In this document: positions 57,626 to 64,000 of the stretch, piece after piece | Layout of the letters: each line of letters starts with the position of its first letter | How positions within the stretch are numbered: the stretch's first letter is position 1 | Assembly (NCBI RefSeq): GCF_019635515.1 | Contig: NZ_JAHBZI010000001.1 | Span: forward strand, 930,001-994,000 | Length of the DNA: 64,000 nt | Direction: 5' to 3' | From: Sphingomonas sp. | GTDB taxonomy: Bacteria; Pseudomonadota; Alphaproteobacteria; Sphingomonadales; Sphingomonadaceae | Position numbers and translations under genes: made by a program | The notes under the pieces: model-generated | Database searches by the model: none | The model's input: only the letters and a program-made list of their open reading frames with translations | Told to the model about the DNA's origin: nothing

Positions 57626-59614
57626 TCAAAGGTCGATTCCATCATCGGGGTTCATCGCCACCTGCCGCGCCACCATCCTCATGCGCTGGCGCATGGCGCG
57701 GGCCTTGGCCGCGTCAACGTCCGGCTCGTCGTCCAGAAACTCGAACTCCTGTTCGGGGGATGGCGGCGGGGCGACGATTTCCTCATGCTCGGGCAATTCC
57801 GGCTCGCGGCGGATGCCGGCATTGGCCGGATCGCCCTCGGCCCCGTCTGCGGCGGCCGGCGCGGAATGGCTTTCCGCCGCGACCACGCGGCCGGACCAGT
57901 CATCGGCGGATGGGTTGGGCGCCAGCGGAGCGGCGACCAGATCGGGCGGGGTCAGGATGCGTTCCTGCAACCGCACATCCTCGAAATAGCGGGCCTTGGT
58001 GGCGCGGATCGGCGGCGTGCCCGCGACCATGACGATTTCATCGGATGGCGGAAGCTGCATCACCTCGCCCGGCGTGAGCAGCGGCCGGGCCGTCTCCTGC
58101 CGCGACACCATCAGATGCCCGAGCCACGGGGCCAGCCTATGCCCGGCGTAGTTGGTGGAATCGCGCATCTCCGTCGCGGTGCCGAGGGCTTCGCTGATCC
58201 TCTTGGCAGTCCTTTCGTCGTTCGTGGCGAAGGCGACGCGGACATGGCAGTTATCCAGGACGCTGTTGTTCGCGCCGTATGCCTTTTCGATCTGGTTGAG
58301 GCTCTGCGCGATCAGGAAGGATTTCATCCCGTAGCCGGCCATGAAGGCGAGCGCCGATTCAAAGAAATCCAGCCTGCCGAGCGCGGGAAACTCGTCCAGC
58401 ATGAGCAGCAGCCGATGGCGCTTGCCGGACGTGTTCAATTCCTCGGTCAACCGCCTGCCGATCTGGTTGAGGATTAGGCGGATGAGCGGCTTGGTGCGGT
58501 TTATGTCGGATGGCGGCACGACCAGATAGAGCGTGACAGGCTGGCGGCTGCCGACCAGATCGGCAATGCGCCAGTCGCATCGTGCCGTCACCCGCGCCAC
58601 CACGGGATCGCGGTAGAGGCCGAGGAACGACATGGCGGTGGAGAGCACGCCTGACCGTTCGTTTTCGGATTTGTTCAACAGCTCGCGGGCCGAAGACGCG
58701 ATAACCGGATGAACGCCCGCCTCGCCGAGATGCGGCGTATCCATCATGGCGCGCAAGGTCGCCTCGACTGGACGGCGGGGATCGGACAGGAAGTTGGCGA
58801 CGCCCGCCAGCGTCTTGTCCTTCTCCGCATAGAGAACATGCAGGATCGCGCCGACCAGCAGCGAGTGGGAAGTCTTTTCCCAATGGTTACGCTTGTCGAG
58901 ACTGCCTTCCGGATCGACCAGAATATCCGCGATATTCTGCACGTCGCGGACTTCCCATTCCCCTTGCCTGACCTCCAGCAGCGGATTGTAGGCCGACGAT
59001 CTGGCATTGGTCGGATCGAACAGCAGGACACGGCCGTGCTTGGCCCGAAAGCCGGCTGTCAGCGTCCAGTTCTCGCCCTTTATGTCGTGGACAATGGCGG
59101 ATGCCGGCCATGTCAGCAGCGTCGGCACCACGAGGCCGACGCCTTTGCCGCTGCGGGTCGGGGCGAAGCATAGGACATGCTCGGGACCGTCATGGCGCAG
59201 ATAGTCCCGGTCGTATCGGCCGAGCAGGACTCCATCGGGGCCGAGCAATCCGGCGGTGCGGATTTCCCGATCCTCGGCCCATCGCGCCGATCCGTAGGTA
59301 GCAACATTGCGCGCCTCCCGTGCCCGGATAATCGACATGAGGATGGCGGCGGCGATGGCGAGAAAGCCGCCCGATACGGCGATGATGCCGCCCTCCACGA
59401 AGATCGCGGGCGCATAGGCGTCGAAGGAAAACCACCACCAGAAGAAGGCAGGCGGGTAATAGACCGGCAGGCCCGCCAGCTCGAACCATGGATTGCCAAG
59501 CTGGGGCTGAAAGCCGAGGCGGAACGCCGTCCATTGCGTCGCTGCCCACACCATCACCAGAACGATGGCGAAGACGACAGCGATTTGACCCCAAAGGATT
59601 CGGCCTCCGCGCAA
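57626..59614 (-). CDS. traG: Type IV coupling protein TraG (VirD4-like)
   Basis: The 662-residue ATPase has two N-terminal membrane helices (about 8-27 and 68-93), Walker A FAPTRSGKGVGLVVPTLL, Walker B LLMLDEFPALG, and the VirD4 motif FLIAQSLNQIEKAYG. It carries the relaxase-DNA complex to the Trb channel. The C-terminal part is acidic and Pro-rich. It is the first gene of a leftward unit with copG. Confidence 0.95.
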   Translation of the reverse strand: MRGGRILWGQIAVVFAIVLVMVWAATQWTAFRLGFQPQLGNPWFELAGLPVYYPPAFFWWWFSFDAYAPAIFVEGGIIAVSGGFLAIAAAILMSIIRAREARNVATYGSARWAEDREIRTAGLLGPDGVLLGRYDRDYLRHDGPEHVLCFAPTRSGKGVGLVVPTLLTWPASAIVHDIKGENWTLTAGFRAKHGRVLLFDPTNARSSAYNPLLEVRQGEWEVRDVQNIADILVDPEGSLDKRNHWEKTSHSLLVGAILHVLYAEKDKTLAGVANFLSDPRRPVEATLRAMMDTPHLGEAGVHPVIASSARELLNKSENERSGVLSTAMSFLGLYRDPVVARVTARCDWRIADLVGSRQPVTLYLVVPPSDINRTKPLIRLILNQIGRRLTEELNTSGKRHRLLLMLDEFPALGRLDFFESALAFMAGYGMKSFLIAQSLNQIEKAYGANNSVLDNCHVRVAFATNDERTAKRISEALGTATEMRDSTNYAGHRLAPWLGHLMVSRQETARPLLTPGEVMQLPPSDEIVMVAGTPPIRATKARYFEDVRLQERILTPPDLVAAPLAPNPSADDWSGRVVAAESHSAPAAADGAEGDPANAGIRREPELPEHEEIVAPPPSPEQEFEFLDDEPDVDAAKARAMRQRMRMVARQVAMNPDDGIDL

Positions 59615-59714
59615 TGCAGGCTCCAGTCGAGAAAAGAGACGGAGCCGATCAGAGAGTAGGCAATTATGGGACAGGCAACAGGAAAGAGGATGCCGGAGGG
59701 CTACCGGATACTAT

Positions 59715-59734
59715 CGGCGGCAAATAGGACGGGT
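59715..59734. repeat. 20-base motif upstream of traG
   Basis: CGGCGGCAAATAGGACGGGT differs at two positions (both C/T) from the copy at 57108-57127 upstream of trbB. It lies 101 bases upstream of the traG start and just after the end of the LysR gene. Both copies have the same orientation relative to the gene they precede. Confidence 0.6.
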
Positions 59735-59745
59735 TGCCTTTGCTG

Positions 59746-60720
59746 TTATCGTGCCGGCCGCGCGCCATCGCGCAACTGGCCGAGCGAATCGCCGAAACGC
59801 CTTGTAGTGTTTGCAAGGTTGAGCAGGTTTTTCAGCGCGGTGCTGCGACTGAATGGCGACCAGACGGCGCTAAAGGCAACCGGCTCTCGCTCATCGGCAA
59901 AGGGCAGGAAGACGATGCCGGTAGTCGGCAGCAGCGCCGTGGCCGCGCTGACGATGGTGATGCCGAAGCCCTGTCCAACCATGGATAACAGCGTGCCGCG
60001 CCCCACATCGAAACGCTGGATCGACGGCGAAGGCCAGCGCCCGGCAAAGCGCATCACGATATGGTCATGAACCTGCGGGCCGGTGCCACCATGACGGACA
60101 AGGAACGTTTCGTCCGTCAGATCGGCCCAAGTGATTGCCTGCTGCCCGGCAAGGCAATGCCCCTCCGGCAATGCGACCATCAACGTTTCGGTCCAAATCA
60201 GGCGAGTGTGGCAGTCCGGCAGTTCGGGCGTACCTGCTACGAACGCCACATCGAGCCGGTCGGCGCGAAGCTGCATGACCGCATCGCGGGCCGTGCCCTC
60301 GGCAATCTCAACCTCGATGCCGGGATGGCCTTGCCGATACTGCCCGATCAGTTCGGCGGGGAAGCTGCCCGGAATCAGGGCATGGATACCGATGCGCAAG
60401 CGGCCGCATTCTCCCGCCGCCGCCATGCCGGCCGTCTTTACGGCATGGTCCAGTTGATCGACGCCGGCCGCGATCCGCTCGACGAAGTGGTGTCCGGCCT
60501 CGGTCAGTCGGACGCCGCGCGCGTGACGCTCGAACAGGAGGATGCCGAGGTCCTCTTCCAGCGCCTTCACGCGGGCGCTAACGCTGGATTGCGCCACGCC
60601 GAGCGCATTGGCCGCGTGGCGGAAGTTCAGATATTCGGCGACGGCAAGCGTCTGGATCAGCGATGCGAGGGGGATACGCGATCCGAGCGTGGTCGGCACG
60701 CCCCATGGGCAACCATTCAT
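59746..60720 (-). CDS. LysR-family transcriptional regulator, copy 1
   Basis: The product (about 324 residues) has an N-terminal LysR helix-turn-helix (LNFRHAANALGVAQSSVSAR) and a substrate-binding domain (about 110-310). About four residues in five match copy 2 at 62759, and the helix-turn-helix is essentially identical, so both should bind the same operators. The start at 60720 is one option; the first 16 or so residues do not align with copy 2. Such a gene commonly sits beside traG in these elements. Confidence 0.85.
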   Translation of the reverse strand: MNGCPWGVPTTLGSRIPLASLIQTLAVAEYLNFRHAANALGVAQSSVSARVKALEEDLGILLFERHARGVRLTEAGHHFVERIAAGVDQLDHAVKTAGMAAAGECGRLRIGIHALIPGSFPAELIGQYRQGHPGIEVEIAEGTARDAVMQLRADRLDVAFVAGTPELPDCHTRLIWTETLMVALPEGHCLAGQQAITWADLTDETFLVRHGGTGPQVHDHIVMRFAGRWPSPSIQRFDVGRGTLLSMVGQGFGITIVSAATALLPTTGIVFLPFADEREPVAFSAVWSPFSRSTALKNLLNLANTTRRFGDSLGQLRDGARPAR

Positions 60721-60863
60721 CGGTGCTAATCGCCGCCGTCGCATCGCTCAAATGCCACTACAGTGCTTCATTGCGCGCCGCAGCGGACGCAGTTGCTTGG
60801 CTTCCTTAGAATGACGCATTGGATTGCCCCCTCCCTCTATGTCGCCTACTACGCACACGTGAC

Positions 60864-60904
60864 TTGCATGATGGAAGTTACACCATTATGGATGTGTCAT
60901 GCAA
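60864..60904 (+). promoter_or_regulatory. Nested dyad over the HxlR gene start
   Basis: TTGCATGA (60864-60871) and TCATGCAA (60897-60904) are perfect 8-base arms, the second overlapping the ATG at 60899. Inside, CATGATGG (60867-60874) and CCATTATG (60883-60890) form a second, nearly perfect dyad. This is a likely autoregulatory site of the HxlR protein. Confidence 0.5.
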
Positions 60905-61408
60905 CGAACAAGCTTTCTGTCATTAGAGTGTCCCGCAGCCCGAGCGCTGGAAAGCGTCGGTGACTGGTGGAGCATCTTGATCCTGCGAGACGCCTTCCAA
61001 GGGTTGAGCAAATTCGATGAATTCGAGAAGAATCTCGGTATTTCCGCGAACATTTTGGCGAGGCGATTGAAACACCTCACGGCGGAAGGACTGTTTGAAA
61101 GGCGACGATACAATGATCATCCGCCTCGATTTGAATACGTCCTTACCGACAAGGGGCGAGATTTTTATCCGGTAGCAATCGCCCTGTTCGCATGGGGGAA
61201 CCGGAACCTTGCGCCCAATGAAATAGCCATGCGGCTCGGCGACAGGGAAACCGGTAGGGAACGAAGCGCCATCATGGTCGATGCGGATACTGGAGAAAAA
61301 ATTACTCCTGAAAACACCGTTCTTCTAGCAGGCCCAGCGGCAACAGAGGAAACGATGCGCGTCATAAATCGCGTGAAGCAGATAAGCTCAGAAAAAGGAG
61401 CGGAATAA
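60899..61408 (+). CDS. HxlR-family transcriptional regulator
   Basis: The 169-residue protein has the HxlR winged helix (CPAARALESVGDWWSILILRD; GISANILARRLKHLTAEGLFERRRY; YVLTDKGRDFYPV) with the single N-terminal cysteine C11 that often senses electrophiles or oxidants. A C-terminal extension of about 60 residues follows. Its base composition is clearly AT-richer than the trb genes. It is followed four bases later by the fabF-like gene, which is its probable target. Confidence 0.86.
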   Translation: MQRTSFLSLECPAARALESVGDWWSILILRDAFQGLSKFDEFEKNLGISANILARRLKHLTAEGLFERRRYNDHPPRFEYVLTDKGRDFYPVAIALFAWGNRNLAPNEIAMRLGDRETGRERSAIMVDADTGEKITPENTVLLAGPAATEETMRVINRVKQISSEKGAE

Positions 61409-61412
61409 TCCA

Positions 61413-62675
61413 ATGCGCCGAATTGTTGTAACCGGCATGGGTTTAGTTGGCCCTCTTGGTTCTGGCATCGAAACAAGCTGGAAAAGACTTCTCGACGGGA
61501 AATCGGGAATCAGGAGTTTGCCCGATGAAATTTCCAACGATCTACCGGTGAAGATCGGGGGAATCGTTCCTAGTCTGATTGAAGATTCCGAAGCCGGTTT
61601 TGATCCCGACTTGATCGTTGACACAAAGGATCAACGAAAAATGGATCGCTTCATTCTGTTTGCACTTGCGGCCGCGAAGGAGGCTCTTGAAACGGCGGGA
61701 TGGCATCCCACGAGCGACTACGAACGCGAGCGCACGGCGACAATTATCGCCTCTGGTATAGGCGGGTTTCCTGCTATCGCTTCGGCAGTTCGCATAACGG
61801 ATACCCGGGGAGCAAGGAGGCTCTCACCCTTTACCGTGCCATCGTTCCTCGCCAACCTCGCGGCAGGACAGGCTACCATCAGGTATGGATTTACAGGCCC
61901 AATTGGCACGCCTGTAACCGCCTGCGCTGCTAGCGTTCAGGCCATCGGCGACGCCGCGCGGTTGATACGCTCCAACGAGGCCGACATCGCTCTGTGCGGC
62001 GGGGCAGAGGCATGCATTGACAAGGTTAGTCTCGGGGCATTTGCTGCCGCGCGAGCACTATCCACCGGCTACAATACTACCCCGGAACTGGCGTCGAGGC
62101 CGTTCGACACCGAGCGCGATGGTTTCGTAATGTCCGAAGGGGCGGGTCTGATCGTCATAGAGGAATTGGAACATGCCCTCGCTCGGGGTGCTAAGCCCAT
62201 AGCCGAACTAGTAGGATACGGCACTACCGCTGATGCACACCATATGACTGCCGGTCCAGAGGACGGTCGAGGTGCGGCCCGTGCGATGAAAATCGCGCTC
62301 CAGAGTGCCGGGTTGAAGCCAGTCGATATTCAGCATTTGAACGCTCATTCGACCTCCACCCCCGTAGGGGACCGTGGAGAAATAGCGGCGATAAAATCCG
62401 TTTTTGGCAATCATGATGTGGCCGTAAGCGCCACGAAATCGGCGACCGGACATTTACTTGGTGCAGCAGGCGGTATTGAGGCGATTTTCACGATACTCGC
62501 CCTACGGGATCAAATCGCTCCCCCAACGAGAAACTTAGCAACCCCCGATCCTGTTGCCGCAGGTATCGACCTCGTGCGCCAGTCTTCACGTCCTATTCTC
62601 GTGGAACATGCCATTTCCAACGGATTCGGTTTTGGCGGCGTTAATGCAAGTGTCGCTTTCCGGCGATGGCAATAA
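61413..62675 (+). CDS. fabF: FabF-type beta-ketoacyl-ACP synthase carried on the element
   Basis: The 420-residue enzyme has the Cys-His-His triad: C171 in VTACAAS, H312 in LNAHSTSTP and H347 in SATGHLL, plus the gating phenylalanine in NGFGFGGVN. It should condense malonyl-ACP with acyl-ACP in fatty-acid elongation. Its codon use and GC are lower than its surroundings, pointing to transfer. Being tied to an HxlR regulator rather than to fatty-acid genes, it could be a spare or inhibitor-tolerant FabF; this is inference. Confidence 0.87.
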   Translation: MRRIVVTGMGLVGPLGSGIETSWKRLLDGKSGIRSLPDEISNDLPVKIGGIVPSLIEDSEAGFDPDLIVDTKDQRKMDRFILFALAAAKEALETAGWHPTSDYERERTATIIASGIGGFPAIASAVRITDTRGARRLSPFTVPSFLANLAAGQATIRYGFTGPIGTPVTACAASVQAIGDAARLIRSNEADIALCGGAEACIDKVSLGAFAAARALSTGYNTTPELASRPFDTERDGFVMSEGAGLIVIEELEHALARGAKPIAELVGYGTTADAHHMTAGPEDGRGAARAMKIALQSAGLKPVDIQHLNAHSTSTPVGDRGEIAAIKSVFGNHDVAVSATKSATGHLLGAAGGIEAIFTILALRDQIAPPTRNLATPDPVAAGIDLVRQSSRPILVEHAISNGFGFGGVNASVAFRRWQ

Positions 62676-62758
62676 CAGCCCCGGACGGTGCTTCCGCGAC
62701 CGCTTCGGCACAGCGCACTTGCTGCTGGCTAATTGTACGGTGCCGATGGACTTGCAGT

Positions 62759-63676
62759 TCACGCCCTCGCTATCCGTGGCAGTACCGAATTCGTGCAGAC
62801 CTGCCGGCCCATGTCGTTAGCGAGGCTGAGCAGGTTGCGAAGCGCCGCGCTGCGATTGGACGGCGACCAGACAGCCGAGAAGGCGACCGGCTCCGGCTCG
62901 TCGGTGAAGGGCAAAAAGACAATGCCGTTTGTCGGCAACAGCGCCGTGGCCGCGCCGACGATGGTGATGCCAAAGCCCTGTCCGACCAAAGACAAAAGGG
63001 TGCCACGCCCCACGTCGAAGCGCAGGATCGACGGCGCAGGCAAGCGCTCGGCATGGCGTAGCACGATATGGCTATGAACCTGCGGTCCAGTGCCGCCATG
63101 CCGGACAAGGAACGTCTCGCCTGCCAAATCGGGCCATGTGACGGCTGACCGCTTGGCGAGCGGATGCCGTTCCGGTAGCACCGCCAAGAGCGGTTCGGTC
63201 CATGTGCGACGGGAATGGCAGTCGGGTGGTTGGGGCGTGCCCGCGACGAACGCCACGTCCAACCTGCCGGCGCGAAGCTGCACCACCGCTTCACGGGCCG
63301 GGCCTTCGGCGATCTCGACTTCAACATCGGGGTAATCCTTGCGGTATTGGCCGATCAGCTTTGCGAGGAAGCTATGCGGAATCAGGGCATGGATACCGAT
63401 ACGAAGCCGGCCGCTTTCTCCGGCTGCCGCCATGCCGGCGGTTTTCACCGCATGGTCGAGTTGGTCAATACCTACGGCTATCCGCTCGACGAAATGGCGT
63501 CCGGCCTCGGTCAGCCGAACGCCGCGCGCATGACGCTCGAACAAGAGGATGCCGAGGTCTTCTTCCAGTGCCTTCACGCGGGCGCTGACGCTGGACTGTG
63601 CAACGCCGAGCGCATTGGCGGCGTGACGGAAGTTGAGATATTCGGCGACAGCGAGAGTGTGAACTAAGGTCATCAT
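62759..63676 (-). CDS. LysR-family transcriptional regulator, copy 2
   Basis: The 305-residue protein is a close paralog of the LysR at 59746 (same HTH LNFRHAANALGVAQSSVSAR) and lies in the same orientation. The two copies flank the HxlR-fabF pair. The start at 63676 (MMTLVHTLAVAEYL) fits LysR proteins; an open frame continues about 69 bases upstream. It lies directly downstream of the tetracycline efflux gene, an arrangement I recall from tet(G) regions. Confidence 0.87.
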   Translation of the reverse strand: MMTLVHTLAVAEYLNFRHAANALGVAQSSVSARVKALEEDLGILLFERHARGVRLTEAGRHFVERIAVGIDQLDHAVKTAGMAAAGESGRLRIGIHALIPHSFLAKLIGQYRKDYPDVEVEIAEGPAREAVVQLRAGRLDVAFVAGTPQPPDCHSRRTWTEPLLAVLPERHPLAKRSAVTWPDLAGETFLVRHGGTGPQVHSHIVLRHAERLPAPSILRFDVGRGTLLSLVGQGFGITIVGAATALLPTNGIVFLPFTDEPEPVAFSAVWSPSNRSAALRNLLSLANDMGRQVCTNSVLPRIARA

Positions 63677-63708
63677 TGGCACTCGCCCCGAAAGGAGATG
63701 ATTGCTCA

Positions 63709-63723
63709 ACAGATTTAATCTGT
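63709..63723. promoter_or_regulatory. Perfect dyad between the efflux gene and LysR copy 2
   Basis: ACAGATT-T-AATCTGT is a perfect 15-base palindrome, 33 bases upstream of the LysR start. It has the size and position of a LysR-type autoregulatory box, though it does not show a T-run to act as a terminator. Confidence 0.4.
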
Positions 63724-63765
63724 CATTTCTCCTAAGTCTACGCATGCCAATTCACCATGACTAAA

Positions 63766-64000
63766 TCACAATGAAGTTGCGAATGGTCTGCGTAGTATTG
63801 GCAGACATATTAAATAGAGGATCGCGCCGACAATCCAAACCCAACCGTTCCATGCTCCGGCGGTGGCAGAATAGAGTGCTGTGAAGCCAAGCGGTCCTGC
63901 GATAGAGCTTAGATTGGTGAGGCTCGTTAGCGTTCCCTGCAAAGCCCCTTGCTTGTTACTGCTGACATTGTTTGAGAGCATTGCTTGCAAGGCCGGCATG
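63766..64000 (-). CDS. tet(G): Tetracycline efflux MFS transporter, 3' part (Tet(A)/Tet(G)-like)
   Basis: Only the last 77 residues are in the window; the gene runs off the right edge. They contain MPALQAMLS, the loop NKQGALQGTLTSLTNLSS, GPLGFTALYSATAGAWNGWVWIVGA and a C-terminus in LRRPFATSL. This matches the final helices of class A/B/C/G TetA drug-proton antiporters; the wording is closest to Tet(G) from memory. A full gene would export tetracycline-magnesium in exchange for protons. A tetR repressor is expected beyond the edge. Confidence 0.75.
   Translation of the reverse strand, partial: MPALQAMLSNNVSSNKQGALQGTLTSLTNLSSIAGPLGFTALYSATAGAWNGWVWIVGAILYLICLPILRRPFATSL

Larger units (their letters stand above)
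45061..64000. mobile_element. Integrative and conjugative element at guaA, left part
   Basis: From the guaA stop onward the genes are an integrase, an AlpA-like regulator, a full Trb-type mating-pair set, traG and cargo, with no chromosomal housekeeping genes. guaA 3' ends are known integration sites for islands with this kind of integrase. The right end, relaxase and the second att site are beyond the window. The exact left boundary is inferred, probably inside or just after the last codons of guaA. Confidence 0.8.

Noticed and set aside
58860..58880. GAGTGGGAA near 58,866 as a second guaA att copy
   Set aside because: The match is nine bases and lies inside traG coding sequence. A real att repeat should be longer and outside the transfer genes.

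Overview
The window is high-GC DNA from an alphaproteobacterium of the order Sphingomonadales. The evidence is the r-protein gene content and order, general-stress-type GGAAC-N16/17-CGTT promoter sequences, a CGTCATCCCGGCGAAAG palindrome of a kind common in these genomes, and MVL-like, RcnB-like, DUF4142 and bactofilin genes. Positions 1 to about 45,060 are chromosomal. From about 45,061 to the right edge the sequence is the left part of an integrative and conjugative element (ICE) inserted at the 3' end of guaA.

Chromosomal layout: two secreted proteins with MVL-type lectin repeats (0.4-1.7 kb); rluA-type pseudouridine synthase and arfB-type rescue factor; an AraC regulator divergent from a DUF2306 membrane protein; a free-Met-sulfoxide reductase; an RcnB-like Tyr/Gln/Pro-rich protein; a universal stress protein; the E2 and E3 genes of pyruvate dehydrogenase with a small membrane protein and a hotdog thioesterase between them (6.9-10.3 kb); small envelope genes; a bactofilin pair; the str operon rpsL-rpsG-fusA-tuf (13.4-17.8 kb); a PadR three-gene unit; the S10 and spc clusters rpsJ to adk (19.5-31.7 kb); a two-component system and a polysaccharide deacetylase; the alpha operon rpsM-rpsK-rpoA; an antiparallel serine hydrolase; rplQ; a prolyl oligopeptidase; two paralogous secreted proteins; and guaA. 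The r-protein genes run as one co-directional block with many 4- to 8-base overlaps, but the block is split by accessory genes at three places. rpmJ and infA are not present in it.

Element layout: a DUF4102-type tyrosine integrase preceded by repeated TGACGGTATA motifs; an AlpA-like regulator; then, all leftward, the mating-pair genes trbB-C-D-E-J-K-L-F-G-I plus a DUF2274 gene, preceded by copG and traG (coupling protein). An SnoaL/NTF2-like gene lies backwards between trbF and trbG. To the right of traG are two near-duplicate LysR genes flanking an AT-richer HxlR regulator and a fabF-like ketosynthase, followed by the 3' end of a Tet(A)/Tet(G)-like tetracycline efflux gene cut by the window edge. 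Relaxase, replication and right-end att genes are not in view. Shared sequence motifs upstream of trbB, upstream of traG and beside guaA suggest common control or recombination sites.

All calls come from reading the sequence and from memory of protein families. No database search was run.
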